Source: Planctomyces sp. (GTDB taxonomy: Bacteria; Planctomycetota; Planctomycetia; Planctomycetales; Planctomycetaceae). Taken from it: a DNA stretch of 33,330 nt. The DNA lies in NCBI GenBank assembly GCA_013822855.1, contig PNLE01000027.1, positions 1 to 33,330 of the forward strand. The letters are read 5' to 3'. Positions 1-8,193 of the stretch are shown here, in pieces. The notes under the pieces were generated by a model that was not told the origin of the DNA, did not search any database, and saw nothing but the letters and a program-made list of their open reading frames with translations. Every line of letters begins with the position of its first letter. The first letter of the stretch is position 1. Both the position numbers and the translations under genes were made by a program.

Positions 1-1746
1 CGCGTCTGTCACGCCCTCAGCGGTGCCGAGTTCGGCTGGCGGAACGGTGCCGGCAAATGGCCCGCCTACTACCCCGACAGCCTCGGATCGGTGGTCGACA
101 TTGGGCCCGGCTCGCCGACGGGTGTTTGCAGCGGCATCGGCGCCAAGTTCCCCGCGAAGTACCAGCAGAGCCTGTTCATCTGCGACTGGAGCTACGGCAA
201 GCTCTACGCCGTGCATCTGACTCCTCAGGGAGCCAGCTACTCGGGGACGCTGGAGGAAATGGTCGCTGGCTCCCCCCTTCCGCTGACGGATGTGCTGGTC
301 CGTCCCGAGGATGGGGCCCTCTACTTCACCATTGGCGGTCGCAAGACGCAGTCGGGCCTCTATCGGTTGACCTACGTTGGCGACGAAGCAACTTCGCCCG
401 TCCAGCCGACAACCAACGCGGAGGCCTCCACCGCACGCGCTCTGCGCCACCAGCTGGAAGCACTGCATGGAACAGCCGATGTGAACACGGTCGCGGTGGC
501 ATGGCCCCATCTGGCGAGCGACGACCGCGCGATCCGCTGGGCGGCCCGTGTCGCCATTGAGCATCAACCGCTCGAAAGCTGGAGCGACAAGGCCCTTTCC
601 GAAAACGATCCCGCCAAAGCCATTCCCGCTCTCCTGGCACTCACACGAGCCGGGGGGATCGATCCCTTCCACCGGAAAGATTCCGACAAGCCCGTCGACA
701 AACCGCTGGGGGCCTCCATCGCCGCCGCCCTCGCCCGGCTCAACTGGAATGAACTGACGACCGGCCAGAAGACCGATGTCGCCCGCACCTATGCGATCCT
801 CTTCAACCGCTTCGGCAATCCCTCGGAGGACATCCGCAAGCAGGTGTTGACGCGGATCGAACTGACGTTCCCCTCGGGTGTGAAGCCGCTCGATACCGAA
901 CTGGCCAACCTGCTGGTCTATCTGCAATCGCCCGTGGCGGCTAACAAAATCGTGGCCGCCCTGACGGCCGCCCGCACGCAGGAAGAGCAGATCGAGTACG
1001 CCCGCATTCTCCGGGCACTGCGCGAGGGCTGGACCTCGGAACTCCGTGCCACGTACTTCCAATGGTTCGGCAAGGCGGCGGGATATCGCGGCGGCGCGAG
1101 CTTCTCGAAGTTCGTCGAGAACATCCGCAAGGACGCCGAGGCCACACTCACCGACAGCGAACGCATGCATTTGAAGCCGCTCCTCGATTCGATTCCGCTG
1201 GAAGCGGCACCCGTGGCCGTTCCGCCCCGCGCGTTCGTCAAGGAATGGTCGGTTGCCGAGTTGGCCCCGCTCGTGCAGGAGAAGTTGACCGGGCGCGACT
1301 TCGACAAGGGCCGCGAGCTGTTTGCGGGAACCAGTTGCTTCGCCTGCCACCGCTTCGATGGAGAAGGGGGCGCGTACGGCCCCGATCTGACATCCTCTGG
1401 CGGTCGATTCAGCGCGAAGGACTTGCTCGAATCGATCATCGAACCCAGCAAGGCGATCAGCGATCAATACGAGGCCGTCACGATCCTGCTCACCGACGGC
1501 CGCGCCATCAGCGGCCGCATCGCGAACCACAATGGCGAGACGTTCCAGGTGATGACCAACATGCTCGAGCCGAATCAACAGACGGGGATCAAGCGGGCCG
1601 AGATCGAAGAGATCGTCCCCTCGAAGATCTCGATGATGCCGGCAGGCCTGGTCAACACCTGCACGCCCGAGGAGGCCGCCGATCTGGTCGCCTACATCCT
1701 CTCCCGAGGTCAGCGCGATCACGCCATGTTCACCAAACCCAATTGA
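1..1746 (+). CDS. PVC-type haem-binding CxxCH protein, 5'-truncated by window edge
   Basis: The reading frame is open from base 1, so the true start lies upstream; 581 codons are visible. The first codons contain the GAEFGWRNGAGKWP stretch typical of the dehydrogenase-like beta-propeller of large planctomycete secreted proteins. A helical, HEAT-like middle follows (about codons 140-400). The C-terminus is a cytochrome c domain with the haem motif CFACH at codons 446-450, followed by GPDLTSSGGRFS and later a MMPAG stretch that could supply the axial Met. This order (propeller, helical repeats, single-haem domain) matches the family annotated as PVC-type haem-binding domain proteins. It is probably periplasmic and electron-transferring; the substrate is unknown. 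A strong terminator follows 17 bases after the stop. Confidence 0.88.
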   Translation, partial: RVCHALSGAEFGWRNGAGKWPAYYPDSLGSVVDIGPGSPTGVCSGIGAKFPAKYQQSLFICDWSYGKLYAVHLTPQGASYSGTLEEMVAGSPLPLTDVLVRPEDGALYFTIGGRKTQSGLYRLTYVGDEATSPVQPTTNAEASTARALRHQLEALHGTADVNTVAVAWPHLASDDRAIRWAARVAIEHQPLESWSDKALSENDPAKAIPALLALTRAGGIDPFHRKDSDKPVDKPLGASIAAALARLNWNELTTGQKTDVARTYAILFNRFGNPSEDIRKQVLTRIELTFPSGVKPLDTELANLLVYLQSPVAANKIVAALTAARTQEEQIEYARILRALREGWTSELRATYFQWFGKAAGYRGGASFSKFVENIRKDAEATLTDSERMHLKPLLDSIPLEAAPVAVPPRAFVKEWSVAELAPLVQEKLTGRDFDKGRELFAGTSCFACHRFDGEGGAYGPDLTSSGGRFSAKDLLESIIEPSKAISDQYEAVTILLTDGRAISGRIANHNGETFQVMTNMLEPNQQTGIKRAEIEEIVPSKISMMPAGLVNTCTPEEAADLVAYILSRGQRDHAMFTKPN

Positions 1747-1763
1747 TGCAACTTCCCGGTGAG

Positions 1764-1788
1764 CAGGGGGGGTGCCCCCCCCTGTTTT
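1764..1788 (+). terminator. Intrinsic terminator with G/C homopolymer stem
   Basis: A stem of CAGGGGGGG pairs with CCCCCCCTG around a 3-base TGC loop (9 bp, no mismatch) and is followed directly by TTTT. It lies just after the stop of the haem-binding protein. The next gene converges from the other strand, so it probably ends the plus-strand transcript. Confidence 0.85.
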
Positions 1789-1835
1789 CCACTCCCTCCA
1801 ATGCGGTTTACAGCAGACAATCGTGCCGAAAGTGA

Positions 1836-3068
1836 CTACTTCCTGGCGGCCTTCGCAAGCTGATCCGTTTCCTGCAGATTGAGCCGCACACTGAGAATAT
1901 AGGGTTTTTCGCCCTTCTCCCAGTGGCCGTAGGTCGTGATGACGAACTCGCCGCTGGGGAGAACCTCCACGCCGGGATAGGCGCAGTCCCAGGCGTGCGT
2001 GTTGTCCTTCAGTCGCAGGCGGTATTCGCCCGAGGTGCCTTGCTTGAGATCGTCGTACCGGCCCACCCAGGCGACCCAATCGCCCGCTGTCGGGCTGCTG
2101 ACGCTCTTGGGCGGAGCATCGCGGAACGAGATGACCAGGCGGCCATCCTGAGCATACTTGGCCGTGTGGCGATCCCCCGTGAGGGCGGCGGGAAGTTCCT
2201 TGGGAGCGGTCCACGTCTGGCCGTCGTCGGTCGAGAAGATGATGTGCGAGTTCTTCACCCGGCGGTTTTCCCGCAGGATGACTGCGATCTCCTTGCCGTC
2301 GGGCGAATGGATCGCGCCGGGCTCGCAGAGATGAACCTCCTTCGAATTGAACAGCGCCACCGGCTGTCCCCAGGTCAAGCCTCCATCCGTCGAGCGGGAT
2401 TGATACAGCGTGAAGCCGGGAGGAACCTTGCCGCCGTTCCCTTTCCCGTCGGCGGAAAAGTATCGCTGGTCGTCGTGGAAGAGGGCGATGTATTGGCCGG
2501 GGGTGCTGCAGGCGACGACGGAGGCCATGGCCACGATGCCGCCCCATTCGCCGACGGGTGCCAGTTCCGACCACGTCGCTCCATCATCCTCGCTGCTCGC
2601 CATGCGTACGGGATACATGCCGCTGAACATGATGATCCGCTTCTTGCCGGCGGCGTCGACCACGCGGTGGAGCGTTGGCGTTTCCTTGGATGTCTCCCAC
2701 GACTGGGGTGTGGGGAGACGTTCCGACCAGGTCTTTCCGCCGTCGCTGCTCCGTTTGTAGATGATGGCCCCTTTGCCGTGGCCCTTGGGATAGACGCACA
2801 GAATCGTCTTTCCATCTTCCAGCAGCAGGGTCGTGGGGTGCCCCAGATACTGGCCCGGCTCGCGGTCGACGACGACCTGCCAATCGGTTCGATCATTGAG
2901 GTCGATCGTGGGAATGGAAGCCACGGCGGCCCCCGGAACGGCCTGCACTGCTTCCTGGGCCTGGGCGATTAGGCCGGAGTGACTGAAGGTGGCCAACAGA
3001 GGCAACGCGGCCAGAGCCGAGTGGATCGAGCAGCGGCGGACAATCGAAAAGCTTCGGAGTAACGGCAT
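1836..3068 (-). CDS. Secreted BNR-repeat sialidase-like protein
   Basis: A 410-residue protein with an N-terminal signal peptide (basic start, hydrophobic stretch ALAALPLLATF, cleavage near AQAQ). Four Asp-box motifs of the SxDxGxTW type are visible: SSDGGKTW (about residue 107), SEDDGATW (159), STDGGLTW (226) and STDDGQTW (279). These are the beta-propeller blade markers of sialidases and BNR proteins, so an exported glycan-processing enzyme is likely. True sialidase specificity cannot be shown from the motifs alone. The frame opens upstream at 3140, but the ATG at 3068 begins a normal signal peptide and has GAGGA about 11 bases upstream, so it is preferred. It is transcribed divergently from the dihydrolipoyl dehydrogenase gene. 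Confidence 0.85.
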   Translation of the reverse strand: MPLLRSFSIVRRCSIHSALAALPLLATFSHSGLIAQAQEAVQAVPGAAVASIPTIDLNDRTDWQVVVDREPGQYLGHPTTLLLEDGKTILCVYPKGHGKGAIIYKRSSDGGKTWSERLPTPQSWETSKETPTLHRVVDAAGKKRIIMFSGMYPVRMASSEDDGATWSELAPVGEWGGIVAMASVVACSTPGQYIALFHDDQRYFSADGKGNGGKVPPGFTLYQSRSTDGGLTWGQPVALFNSKEVHLCEPGAIHSPDGKEIAVILRENRRVKNSHIIFSTDDGQTWTAPKELPAALTGDRHTAKYAQDGRLVISFRDAPPKSVSSPTAGDWVAWVGRYDDLKQGTSGEYRLRLKDNTHAWDCAYPGVEVLPSGEFVITTYGHWEKGEKPYILSVRLNLQETDQLAKAARK

Positions 3069-3400
3069 GGAGAGGGATTCCTCAGTGGGGCGGGGCAATT
3101 CTGGCGGGCGGAAATCTGTGGGAACCATACAAATCAGCATTGGCTGATGTTCAATTCGTCAATGCGTTGTACCGCCTGGCATTCTCCAATGCACGTGGAA
3201 AATCGATTCCGACGGGGTCGCCGACAGCGTTGGAAAGAAGATCCCATCCGGGGGAATGGCCCGCCTCCAGACGGCTCCCAAGGTGTGGGTCGCCCTGTTT
3301 GATCCGCCGGTTTGCATTTCGTTCCCGCGCCCCCCACAATCGGGGGAAGAGCTTTGAAATCTGGCAAAACAACATGGAAACTTCGGGAAAGACAGCCTCA
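3069..3400. promoter_or_regulatory. Divergent intergenic region, sialidase / lpdA
   Basis: This 332-base gap between two divergent starts must carry both promoters, but no clear -35/-10 pair was recognised. The lpdA frame stays open leftwards to 3140, which makes the downstream start slightly uncertain. No hairpin or repeat stood out. Confidence 0.4.
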
Positions 3401-4789
3401 ATGAAAGAGCATGATCTGGTGGTGATTGGTGGCGGCCCCGGCGGTTATGTGGCGGCGATCCGAGCCGCCCAACTGGGTCTCAACGTCGCCTGCGTCGAGC
3501 AGGAATCGGCCCTGGGAGGCACCTGCCTCCGCATCGGCTGCATCCCTAGCAAGGCCCTCCTCGAATCGAGCGAACTGTTCCTGATGGCCAAGAGCCACCT
3601 CGCCGAGCACGGCGTGGCGATCAGCGCCGATTCCGTGAAGCTCGACCTGCCCGCCATGCTCAAGCGCAAGGACGGCATTGTCTCGCAACTCACCAAAGGA
3701 ATCGACGGCCTCTTCCGCAAGAACAAGATCACCCGCTATCTGGGCCACGGCAAGATCATCGCCCCCGGCAAGGTCTCCGTCGAAGGGGAGAAGCCCGAAG
3801 AGATCGTCTGCAAGAACATCATCATCGCCACTGGCAGCAAGTCCTCCCCGCTCAAAGGGGTGGAAGTCGACGGCAACCGCATTGGCACCAGCACCGAGGC
3901 CCTCAACTATCCGGAAGTCCCCGGCACGATGGTCGTCATCGGCGCGGGTGTCATCGGCCTCGAACTGGGCTGCGTCTGGAACCGGCTCGGCGCGAAGGTG
4001 ATCGTCCTCGAATATCTCGACCGCATCCTCCCCGGCATGGATACCGAGATCGCCACCGAAGCCCAGAAGATCTTCACCAAGCAGGGCCTTGAATTCCGCC
4101 TGGGGATGAAGGTCACCGGCGCGAAGGTCGAAGGCGATAAATGCGTCGTCACCTGCGAAGGGGCCGAGCCGATCCTCGCCGACCGCGTGCTCCTGGCGGT
4201 GGGACGTCAGCCCAACACGGAAAACCTCAACCTCGAAGGCGTCCATGTCGCCCATGACGCCCGCGGCCGGATCCAGGTCGATCAGCACTTCCAGACGACG
4301 ATCCCCGGCATTTACGCCATCGGCGATGTGATCGGCGGGGCCATGCTGGCCCACAAGGCCGAAGAGGAAGGGATGGCCGTCGCCGAAGGGATCGTGTGGG
4401 GCCACTGCCACGTGAACTACGACGCCATTCCCGCGGTCGTCTACACCCATCCCGAAATCGCCAGCGTCGGCAAGACGGAAGATCAGCTCAAGGAAGCGGG
4501 CATTCCCTACAAGAAGGGGAGCTTCCCTTACCTGGCCAACGCCCGGGCCAAGGCGATCGCCGCGACGGAAGGCCGCGCCAAGGTCTTGGCGCATGCCGAG
4601 ACCGACCGTGTACTGGGCGTGCACATCATCGGAGCCCACGCGGGCGACATGATCGCCGAGACGGCCCTGGCGATCGAGTTCGGCGCTTCAAGCGAAGACA
4701 TCGCCCGCACCTCCCACGCCCACCCGACGTTGGCGGAGATCGTCAAGGAAGCCGCCCTCGCCGTGGACGGCCGGGCCATCCACATGTGA
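3401..4789 (+). CDS. lpdA: Dihydrolipoyl dehydrogenase (E3)
   Basis: A 462-residue flavoprotein that reoxidises dihydrolipoyl groups with NAD+ in 2-oxoacid dehydrogenase complexes and glycine cleavage. All family hallmarks are visible: the FAD motif GGGPGG (residues 10-15), the redox disulfide GGTCLRIGC (Cys42/Cys47), the NAD motif VIGAGVIGLELG, the second FAD motif YAIGDV, and the C-terminal catalytic His441-Pro/Glu446 in HPTLAE. Its length is normal for the family. The ATG at 3401 is chosen because it places the first beta strand directly at the N-terminus and has GGGAAAG upstream; ATG 3374 is an alternative. A GcvH-like lipoyl protein lies 1.3 kb downstream on the same strand, a plausible partner. 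It could equally serve pyruvate or 2-oxoglutarate dehydrogenase encoded elsewhere. Confidence 0.95.
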   Translation: MKEHDLVVIGGGPGGYVAAIRAAQLGLNVACVEQESALGGTCLRIGCIPSKALLESSELFLMAKSHLAEHGVAISADSVKLDLPAMLKRKDGIVSQLTKGIDGLFRKNKITRYLGHGKIIAPGKVSVEGEKPEEIVCKNIIIATGSKSSPLKGVEVDGNRIGTSTEALNYPEVPGTMVVIGAGVIGLELGCVWNRLGAKVIVLEYLDRILPGMDTEIATEAQKIFTKQGLEFRLGMKVTGAKVEGDKCVVTCEGAEPILADRVLLAVGRQPNTENLNLEGVHVAHDARGRIQVDQHFQTTIPGIYAIGDVIGGAMLAHKAEEEGMAVAEGIVWGHCHVNYDAIPAVVYTHPEIASVGKTEDQLKEAGIPYKKGSFPYLANARAKAIAATEGRAKVLAHAETDRVLGVHIIGAHAGDMIAETALAIEFGASSEDIARTSHAHPTLAEIVKEAALAVDGRAIHM

Positions 4790-4805
4790 TGGATTCTCAT
4801 TGGCC

Positions 4806-4845
4806 CCCTCGCCCAGTCCGCTGGGAGAGGGTCGGGGTGAGGGTG
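4806..4845. repeat. REP-like palindrome after lpdA
   Basis: CCCTCGCCCAG pairs with CTGGGAGAGGG across a TCCG loop (11-base arms, one mismatch) and runs into a GGGGTGAGGGTGAG tail. This is the layout of a dispersed extragenic palindrome that I recall from many GC-rich bacterial genomes. It starts 17 bases after the lpdA stop and may also act as a weak transcript end; there is no T-run. Confidence 0.6.
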
Positions 4846-5112
4846 AGTTCGAAGGTATCTGACGATCCACCAGAGAATTCATCGCTCTTTGCTGGTCACT
4901 GCGCAGGGATGAAGCGAAGAGACGTGAAAAACCACAAATCGCCCGCGACAAACCTTCATTTCGCCGAAAATTGATGCGTTCTTGGGCGAGAGGTGGTGGT
5001 GCGGCTTGCCCTCGCCCGAAGTCGTGTCTAATCTCAATGTTCTCACCAGTGGGAATTCTGTTCCTACCCGAACCCGCCCAGAGCCTGTTGGCATCATCCC
5101 GAGGATCGCACC
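4846..5112. other. Intergenic region upstream of the cupredoxin-like gene
   Basis: No convincing gene was found. Frames crossing it are continuations of shadow ORFs from lpdA. It presumably holds the promoter of the downstream secreted protein; CGAGGA ahead of ATG 5113 is the ribosome binding site. Nothing else was recognised. Confidence 0.4.
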
Positions 5113-5883
5113 ATGAACATCTCTTTCCGGTCGCTCGTCTCGCTGGCGTCGATCGCCGCGCTGGCCAGTCTTGGTTCCGTCGCCTCTGCCGCTGATTGGG
5201 GCAGCCTCTCGGGCCAGATCGTGCTTGATGGCGAGGTTCCCGAAGTGAAGATTCTTGTCCGCAAGGGGGATGCGACGGCCCGCGACGCCGCCGTCTGCGC
5301 CAAGGAAGACCTCAAGGACGAAAGCCTGGTCGTCGATCCCGAAACGAAGGCGATCGGCAACGTCGTGGTCTACCTCACCAAGGCCCCGAAGGCGATTCAT
5401 CCCGACCTGAAGGCTGGCAAAACAGCCACAGTCGAGTTCGACAACCAGGCCTGCACGTTCGTGCCGCGCGTGATCGCCGTCCAGACCGGCCAGCCGATCA
5501 AGGTTCTCAACACCGACGCCGTCGCCCACAATGTCCACACCTATTCGACTAAGAACACCGCTGTGAACTTCCTCGTGCAGCCCGGCAACAAGACCGGTGT
5601 GCCGCTCAAGGGAACCGAACAGGAACGCGTGCCGTTCAAGGTGACCTGCGACATCCATCCCTGGATGCTCGGCCACTGGATGGTCTGCGATCATCCCTAC
5701 TTCGCCGTCACGGGCAAGGATGGCAAATTCACCATCGAGAACCTCCCCGCCGGTGAGGAGATCGAAGTCCGCATGTGGCAGGAACGCTCGGGTTACGTGC
5801 AGAAGCCTGCCAAGATGACCCTCAAGCCCGGTGCGAACGACCTCGGGACTATCAAGGTCCCTCTGGCCAGCTTCAACAAGTAG
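5113..5883 (+). CDS. Periplasmic cupredoxin-like protein
   Basis: A 256-residue protein with a clear Sec signal peptide (residues 1-27, ending ASA-AD). The middle holds a cupredoxin-like core. His139 or His142 in AHNVHTY, Cys179 and His182 in CDIHPWM, and Met185 or Met190 form a plausible type-1 copper ligand set. The end (about 196-250) reads like a small carboxypeptidase-regulatory or Cna-B-like beta sandwich (GKFTIENLPAGEEIEVRMW). Similar planctomycete proteins are often labelled methylamine-utilisation-like, but nothing nearby supports methylamine use. A copper electron carrier in the periplasm is the most likely role, inferred from ligands only. CGAGGA precedes the ATG, and a hairpin follows about 30 bases after the stop. 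Confidence 0.8.
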   Translation: MNISFRSLVSLASIAALASLGSVASAADWGSLSGQIVLDGEVPEVKILVRKGDATARDAAVCAKEDLKDESLVVDPETKAIGNVVVYLTKAPKAIHPDLKAGKTATVEFDNQACTFVPRVIAVQTGQPIKVLNTDAVAHNVHTYSTKNTAVNFLVQPGNKTGVPLKGTEQERVPFKVTCDIHPWMLGHWMVCDHPYFAVTGKDGKFTIENLPAGEEIEVRMWQERSGYVQKPAKMTLKPGANDLGTIKVPLASFNK

Positions 5884-5911
5884 GCTCAAAGAGAATTTCG
5901 CGACTCATCGC

Positions 5912-5946
5912 AGCGCCTTGAGGGTTGGTTCCTTCAAGGCGCTTTG
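5912..5946 (+). terminator. Hairpin terminator after the cupredoxin-like gene
   Basis: AGCGCCTTGA pairs perfectly with TCAAGGCGCT (10 bp), and the stem can extend by GGG/CCT. It is followed by a short TT-containing stretch rather than a full T-run. The position 28 bases past the stop supports a terminator role. Confidence 0.6.
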
Positions 5947-5954
5947 CTGCGCGA

Positions 5955-6060
5955 GGATGGTTGTGGGTTGATGGTTGTTGGTTGGAAAGACTTGGGAATC
6001 GCTGTTCAGCGGGCATTTCCAACCGACAACCGACGACTATCCACCATCCACAATCAACTC
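5955..6060. repeat. GT-rich / CA-rich imperfect inverted repeat
   Basis: The left arm (5955-5988) is a run of GGTTG/GATGG units. The right arm (6016-6060) is its CA-rich counterpart. The inner 15 bases pair with one mismatch (GTTGTTGGTTGGAAA against TTTCCAACCGACAAC); outer parts match only roughly. The span separates the cupredoxin-like gene from the GcvH-like gene and has no coding potential. It resembles a dispersed planctomycete repeat, a judgement made from memory. Confidence 0.5.
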
Positions 6061-6123
6061 CCCACCCACACCGTTCTCCGGCATTGATTCCACAGCAGCG
6101 CACTCGACTCACAAAGACTCTCC

Positions 6124-6579
6124 ATGCCTGACGAATTGACATTTATGATGGGTCAATTCCCGGCGCGGATTCCCGCCGACCGGCAGTACGTCGCCACGCA
6201 CTTCTGGCTCATGGAGCGGGAGCCCGGCCTCTACCGGGTGGGATTCACCGCCTACGCCGTCCGACTTCTGCAGGATGTCTACTTCCTCGACTGGTCAATC
6301 TCCGACGGGGCGGTCGTCGCCAAGAAGCAGGAGATTGGCGAGATCGAAAGCTCGAAGGCCCTCAGCACCATGCATGCGGCCGAGACGGGCGAGATCGTGC
6401 GGCTCAACCCGATCGTCGCTGCCGACCCCAGTGCCATCAATGCCGATTCCTACGGCGAGGGCTGGCTGTACGACCTGCGCACCTCCGCCGATCTCCTCAC
6501 ACCGGCCCAGTATCTCGAAGTGCTGGCCGCGAGTTGGGACAAAACCCAAGCCCTCATCAAAGGCCAGATGAATCAGTGA
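6124..6579 (+). CDS. GcvH-like lipoyl carrier protein
   Basis: A 151-residue protein resembling the glycine cleavage H protein. The lipoylation site is Lys78 in EIESSKALS, preceded by a hydrophobic YFLDWSISDGAVV strand and followed by GEIVRLNP, which fits the lipoyl-domain hairpin. The C-terminal YGEGWLYDLR corresponds to the H-protein GDGWLxKI segment. It is about 20 residues longer than typical GcvH. No glycine decarboxylase (gcvP) or aminomethyltransferase (gcvT) is nearby. The neighbours are Lpd upstream and a ferredoxin-like protein downstream. It could be a true H protein or an H-like lipoate-binding protein for another complex. No strong ribosome binding site precedes the ATG. Confidence 0.85.
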   Translation: MPDELTFMMGQFPARIPADRQYVATHFWLMEREPGLYRVGFTAYAVRLLQDVYFLDWSISDGAVVAKKQEIGEIESSKALSTMHAAETGEIVRLNPIVAADPSAINADSYGEGWLYDLRTSADLLTPAQYLEVLAASWDKTQALIKGQMNQ

Positions 6580-6647
6580 CGCGTCCGGATTGGCCTCACC
6601 ACCGGGGCAGTGCGTTCATGGTTCGACCCTTGATCAATGCCAAGCGT

Positions 6648-6760
6648 CGGGTGGCACGTCCCTGGAGGTTTTGCGGAAGGGCGTGGTCTTCGAGTCACAC
6701 GTCCCAAATGCCCACGCCCTTCGCGGTGTTTGGTTTCAGGGCCTCAGAGCGTGCCACCCG
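6648..6760. repeat. Nested palindromic element (MITE/REP-like)
   Basis: Terminal arms CGGGTGGCACG (6648-6658) and CGTGCCACCCG (6750-6760) are perfect 11-bp inverted repeats. Inner arms GAAGGGCGTGG (6676-6686) and CCACGCCCTTC (6712-6722) are another perfect 11-bp pair, with CCCTG/CAGGG between them. The 113-base unit can fold into one long hairpin and fills much of the 377-base gap between the GcvH-like and ferredoxin-like genes. ORFs through it are not credible genes. Confidence 0.75.
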
Positions 6761-6956
6761 GAGATCGTCAACAAGGCAGCGTGTGTCAAACCAGAAGTGC
6801 AGGTTCTCCCCCGTTTGTTCAGCTTCCTTTGTAAGCCGGAAGTCCCTCGGGGGTACTGGCACTTGCTGCAAACGAATTGCAGGGGCCGGGTCGCTGCGGC
6901 ATGATGCATGAACCACTTCTGAGCGGATAAGCTGCTGCCTTGTCGGAGATTCGTGA

Positions 6957-8156
6957 ATGGCCGCCGGAAAACTGACTGTCGTCATCTCGCAGGCCCCGGG
7001 GAAGAATCCGGTCAAGCGGGCCCTCGAGGAAGAGATCGCCGTCCAGCTGATGCTTGGCGGAAAGGTCGATGTCTCGGTCATTCCCAACCTCTACGACCTT
7101 CCGGCCGATCACACGGGACTGATGTTCCTGCGGTCGCTGTCGGGGCCGGTCGTGGTGCTCTCGTGGCTGTTCCCGCGGGCCGCCCACTGGGTGCTCGATC
7201 GCCAGCAGATCCCCGGCAGGGTGGGGAAGACGCTGCTGGTGGAAACAGACGAAGACAGCGAAGACGAAGAGGGCGAGAGCGACACCTCCAACGCGGCGGT
7301 CCTGGCCGAGATGGCGGAGGCCTCCCACGATCCGGCCCTCGCTTCGTCCACCAATGGCCGCCCGAAGCGGACGATCTGGTCGATCGATCTGCGGGTGCGG
7401 GCCGAGGCTCAGCCCTTCATCGATGAAGTTCACCGGATTGCCGATGAACTGGCGATGCCCGTGGTCTCGCTGGGATTGTCACTGGGCAAGTTCCCCACGA
7501 AGAACCCGTCGGGAACCGCCGGCTCACCACCGGTTGTCCCATTGCCAGGCACCAACGGGTCAGCCAGTAACGGTCATGCCACCAACGGGCATGCGGGCAA
7601 TGGGCATGTGGATCATGTTCAGGCGAAGCACGAAGATGCGGCGACCACTCCGCTGTCGGGCAATCCGCTCGACATCCTCCGGCTGGGCACGGAAGAACCG
7701 GCGAAGCGCCGTTGGTATCCGGTGATCGATTACAGCCGCTGCACCAACTGTATGGAGTGCATCGATTTCTGCCTGTTCGGCGTTTACGGCGTCGACGCCC
7801 TCGACAAGATCCTGGTCGAACAGCAAGACAGCTGCAAAAAGGGTTGCCCGGCGTGCAGCCGGGTCTGCCCCGCCAACGCGATCATCTTCCCGGAGCATAA
7901 GACTCCCGCCATTGCCGGTGCGGAAGGGGACGGCCCGACGGCCTTCAAGGTCGATCTCTCGAAGCTCTTCGGCGGCGGCAACGACTCCGCCGAAACCGCC
8001 CTGGAAATGGCGGTCAAAGAGCGCGACCAGGAACTCGTCGCCGACGGCCGCGGCGCGGTCGGCATGAGTGTCGGCATCCCCAAACGCCAGGAAGGCAAAG
8101 CCGAATCCCCCCGAGACAATCTCGACGATCTCTTGGACAGCCTGGACAACTTTTGA
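6957..8156 (+). CDS. Ferredoxin-like protein with two 4Fe-4S motifs
   Basis: A 399-residue protein. Cysteines 262, 265, 268 and 272 ([11 protein letters not shown]) and 293, 297, 300 and 304 ([12 protein letters not shown]) form two iron-sulfur ligand sets; the second has a CxxxC rather than CxxC start. The N-terminal 95 residues form an unrecognised alpha/beta domain. A strongly acidic stretch (about 97-108) and a low-complexity linker with NGHA-type repeats (about 201-218) separate the parts. Probably a cytosolic electron-transfer protein, since no signal peptide or membrane segment was seen. CGGAG lies 9 bases before the ATG. The GcvH-like gene upstream on the same strand suggests shared function, though a palindromic element lies between them. 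Confidence 0.8.
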   Translation: MAAGKLTVVISQAPGKNPVKRALEEEIAVQLMLGGKVDVSVIPNLYDLPADHTGLMFLRSLSGPVVVLSWLFPRAAHWVLDRQQIPGRVGKTLLVETDEDSEDEEGESDTSNAAVLAEMAEASHDPALASSTNGRPKRTIWSIDLRVRAEAQPFIDEVHRIADELAMPVVSLGLSLGKFPTKNPSGTAGSPPVVPLPGTNGSASNGHATNGHAGNGHVDHVQAKHEDAATTPLSGNPLDILRLGTEEPAKRRWYPVIDYSRCTNCMECIDFCLFGVYGVDALDKILVEQQDSCKKGCPACSRVCPANAIIFPEHKTPAIAGAEGDGPTAFKVDLSKLFGGGNDSAETALEMAVKERDQELVADGRGAVGMSVGIPKRQEGKAESPRDNLDDLLDSLDNF

Positions 8157-8193
8157 GCATAGGCGGCTTAAGCAGGTTCCAACGAGGCGTATC

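Noticed and set aside
3398-4639. 413-codon minus-strand frame opposite lpdA
   Set aside because: Antisense shadow of an enzyme with all motifs intact; low-complexity composition.
6534-6911. Overlapping plus-strand frames in the gap before the ferredoxin-like gene
   Set aside because: They run through the palindromic element in more than one frame and show no domain or ribosome binding site.
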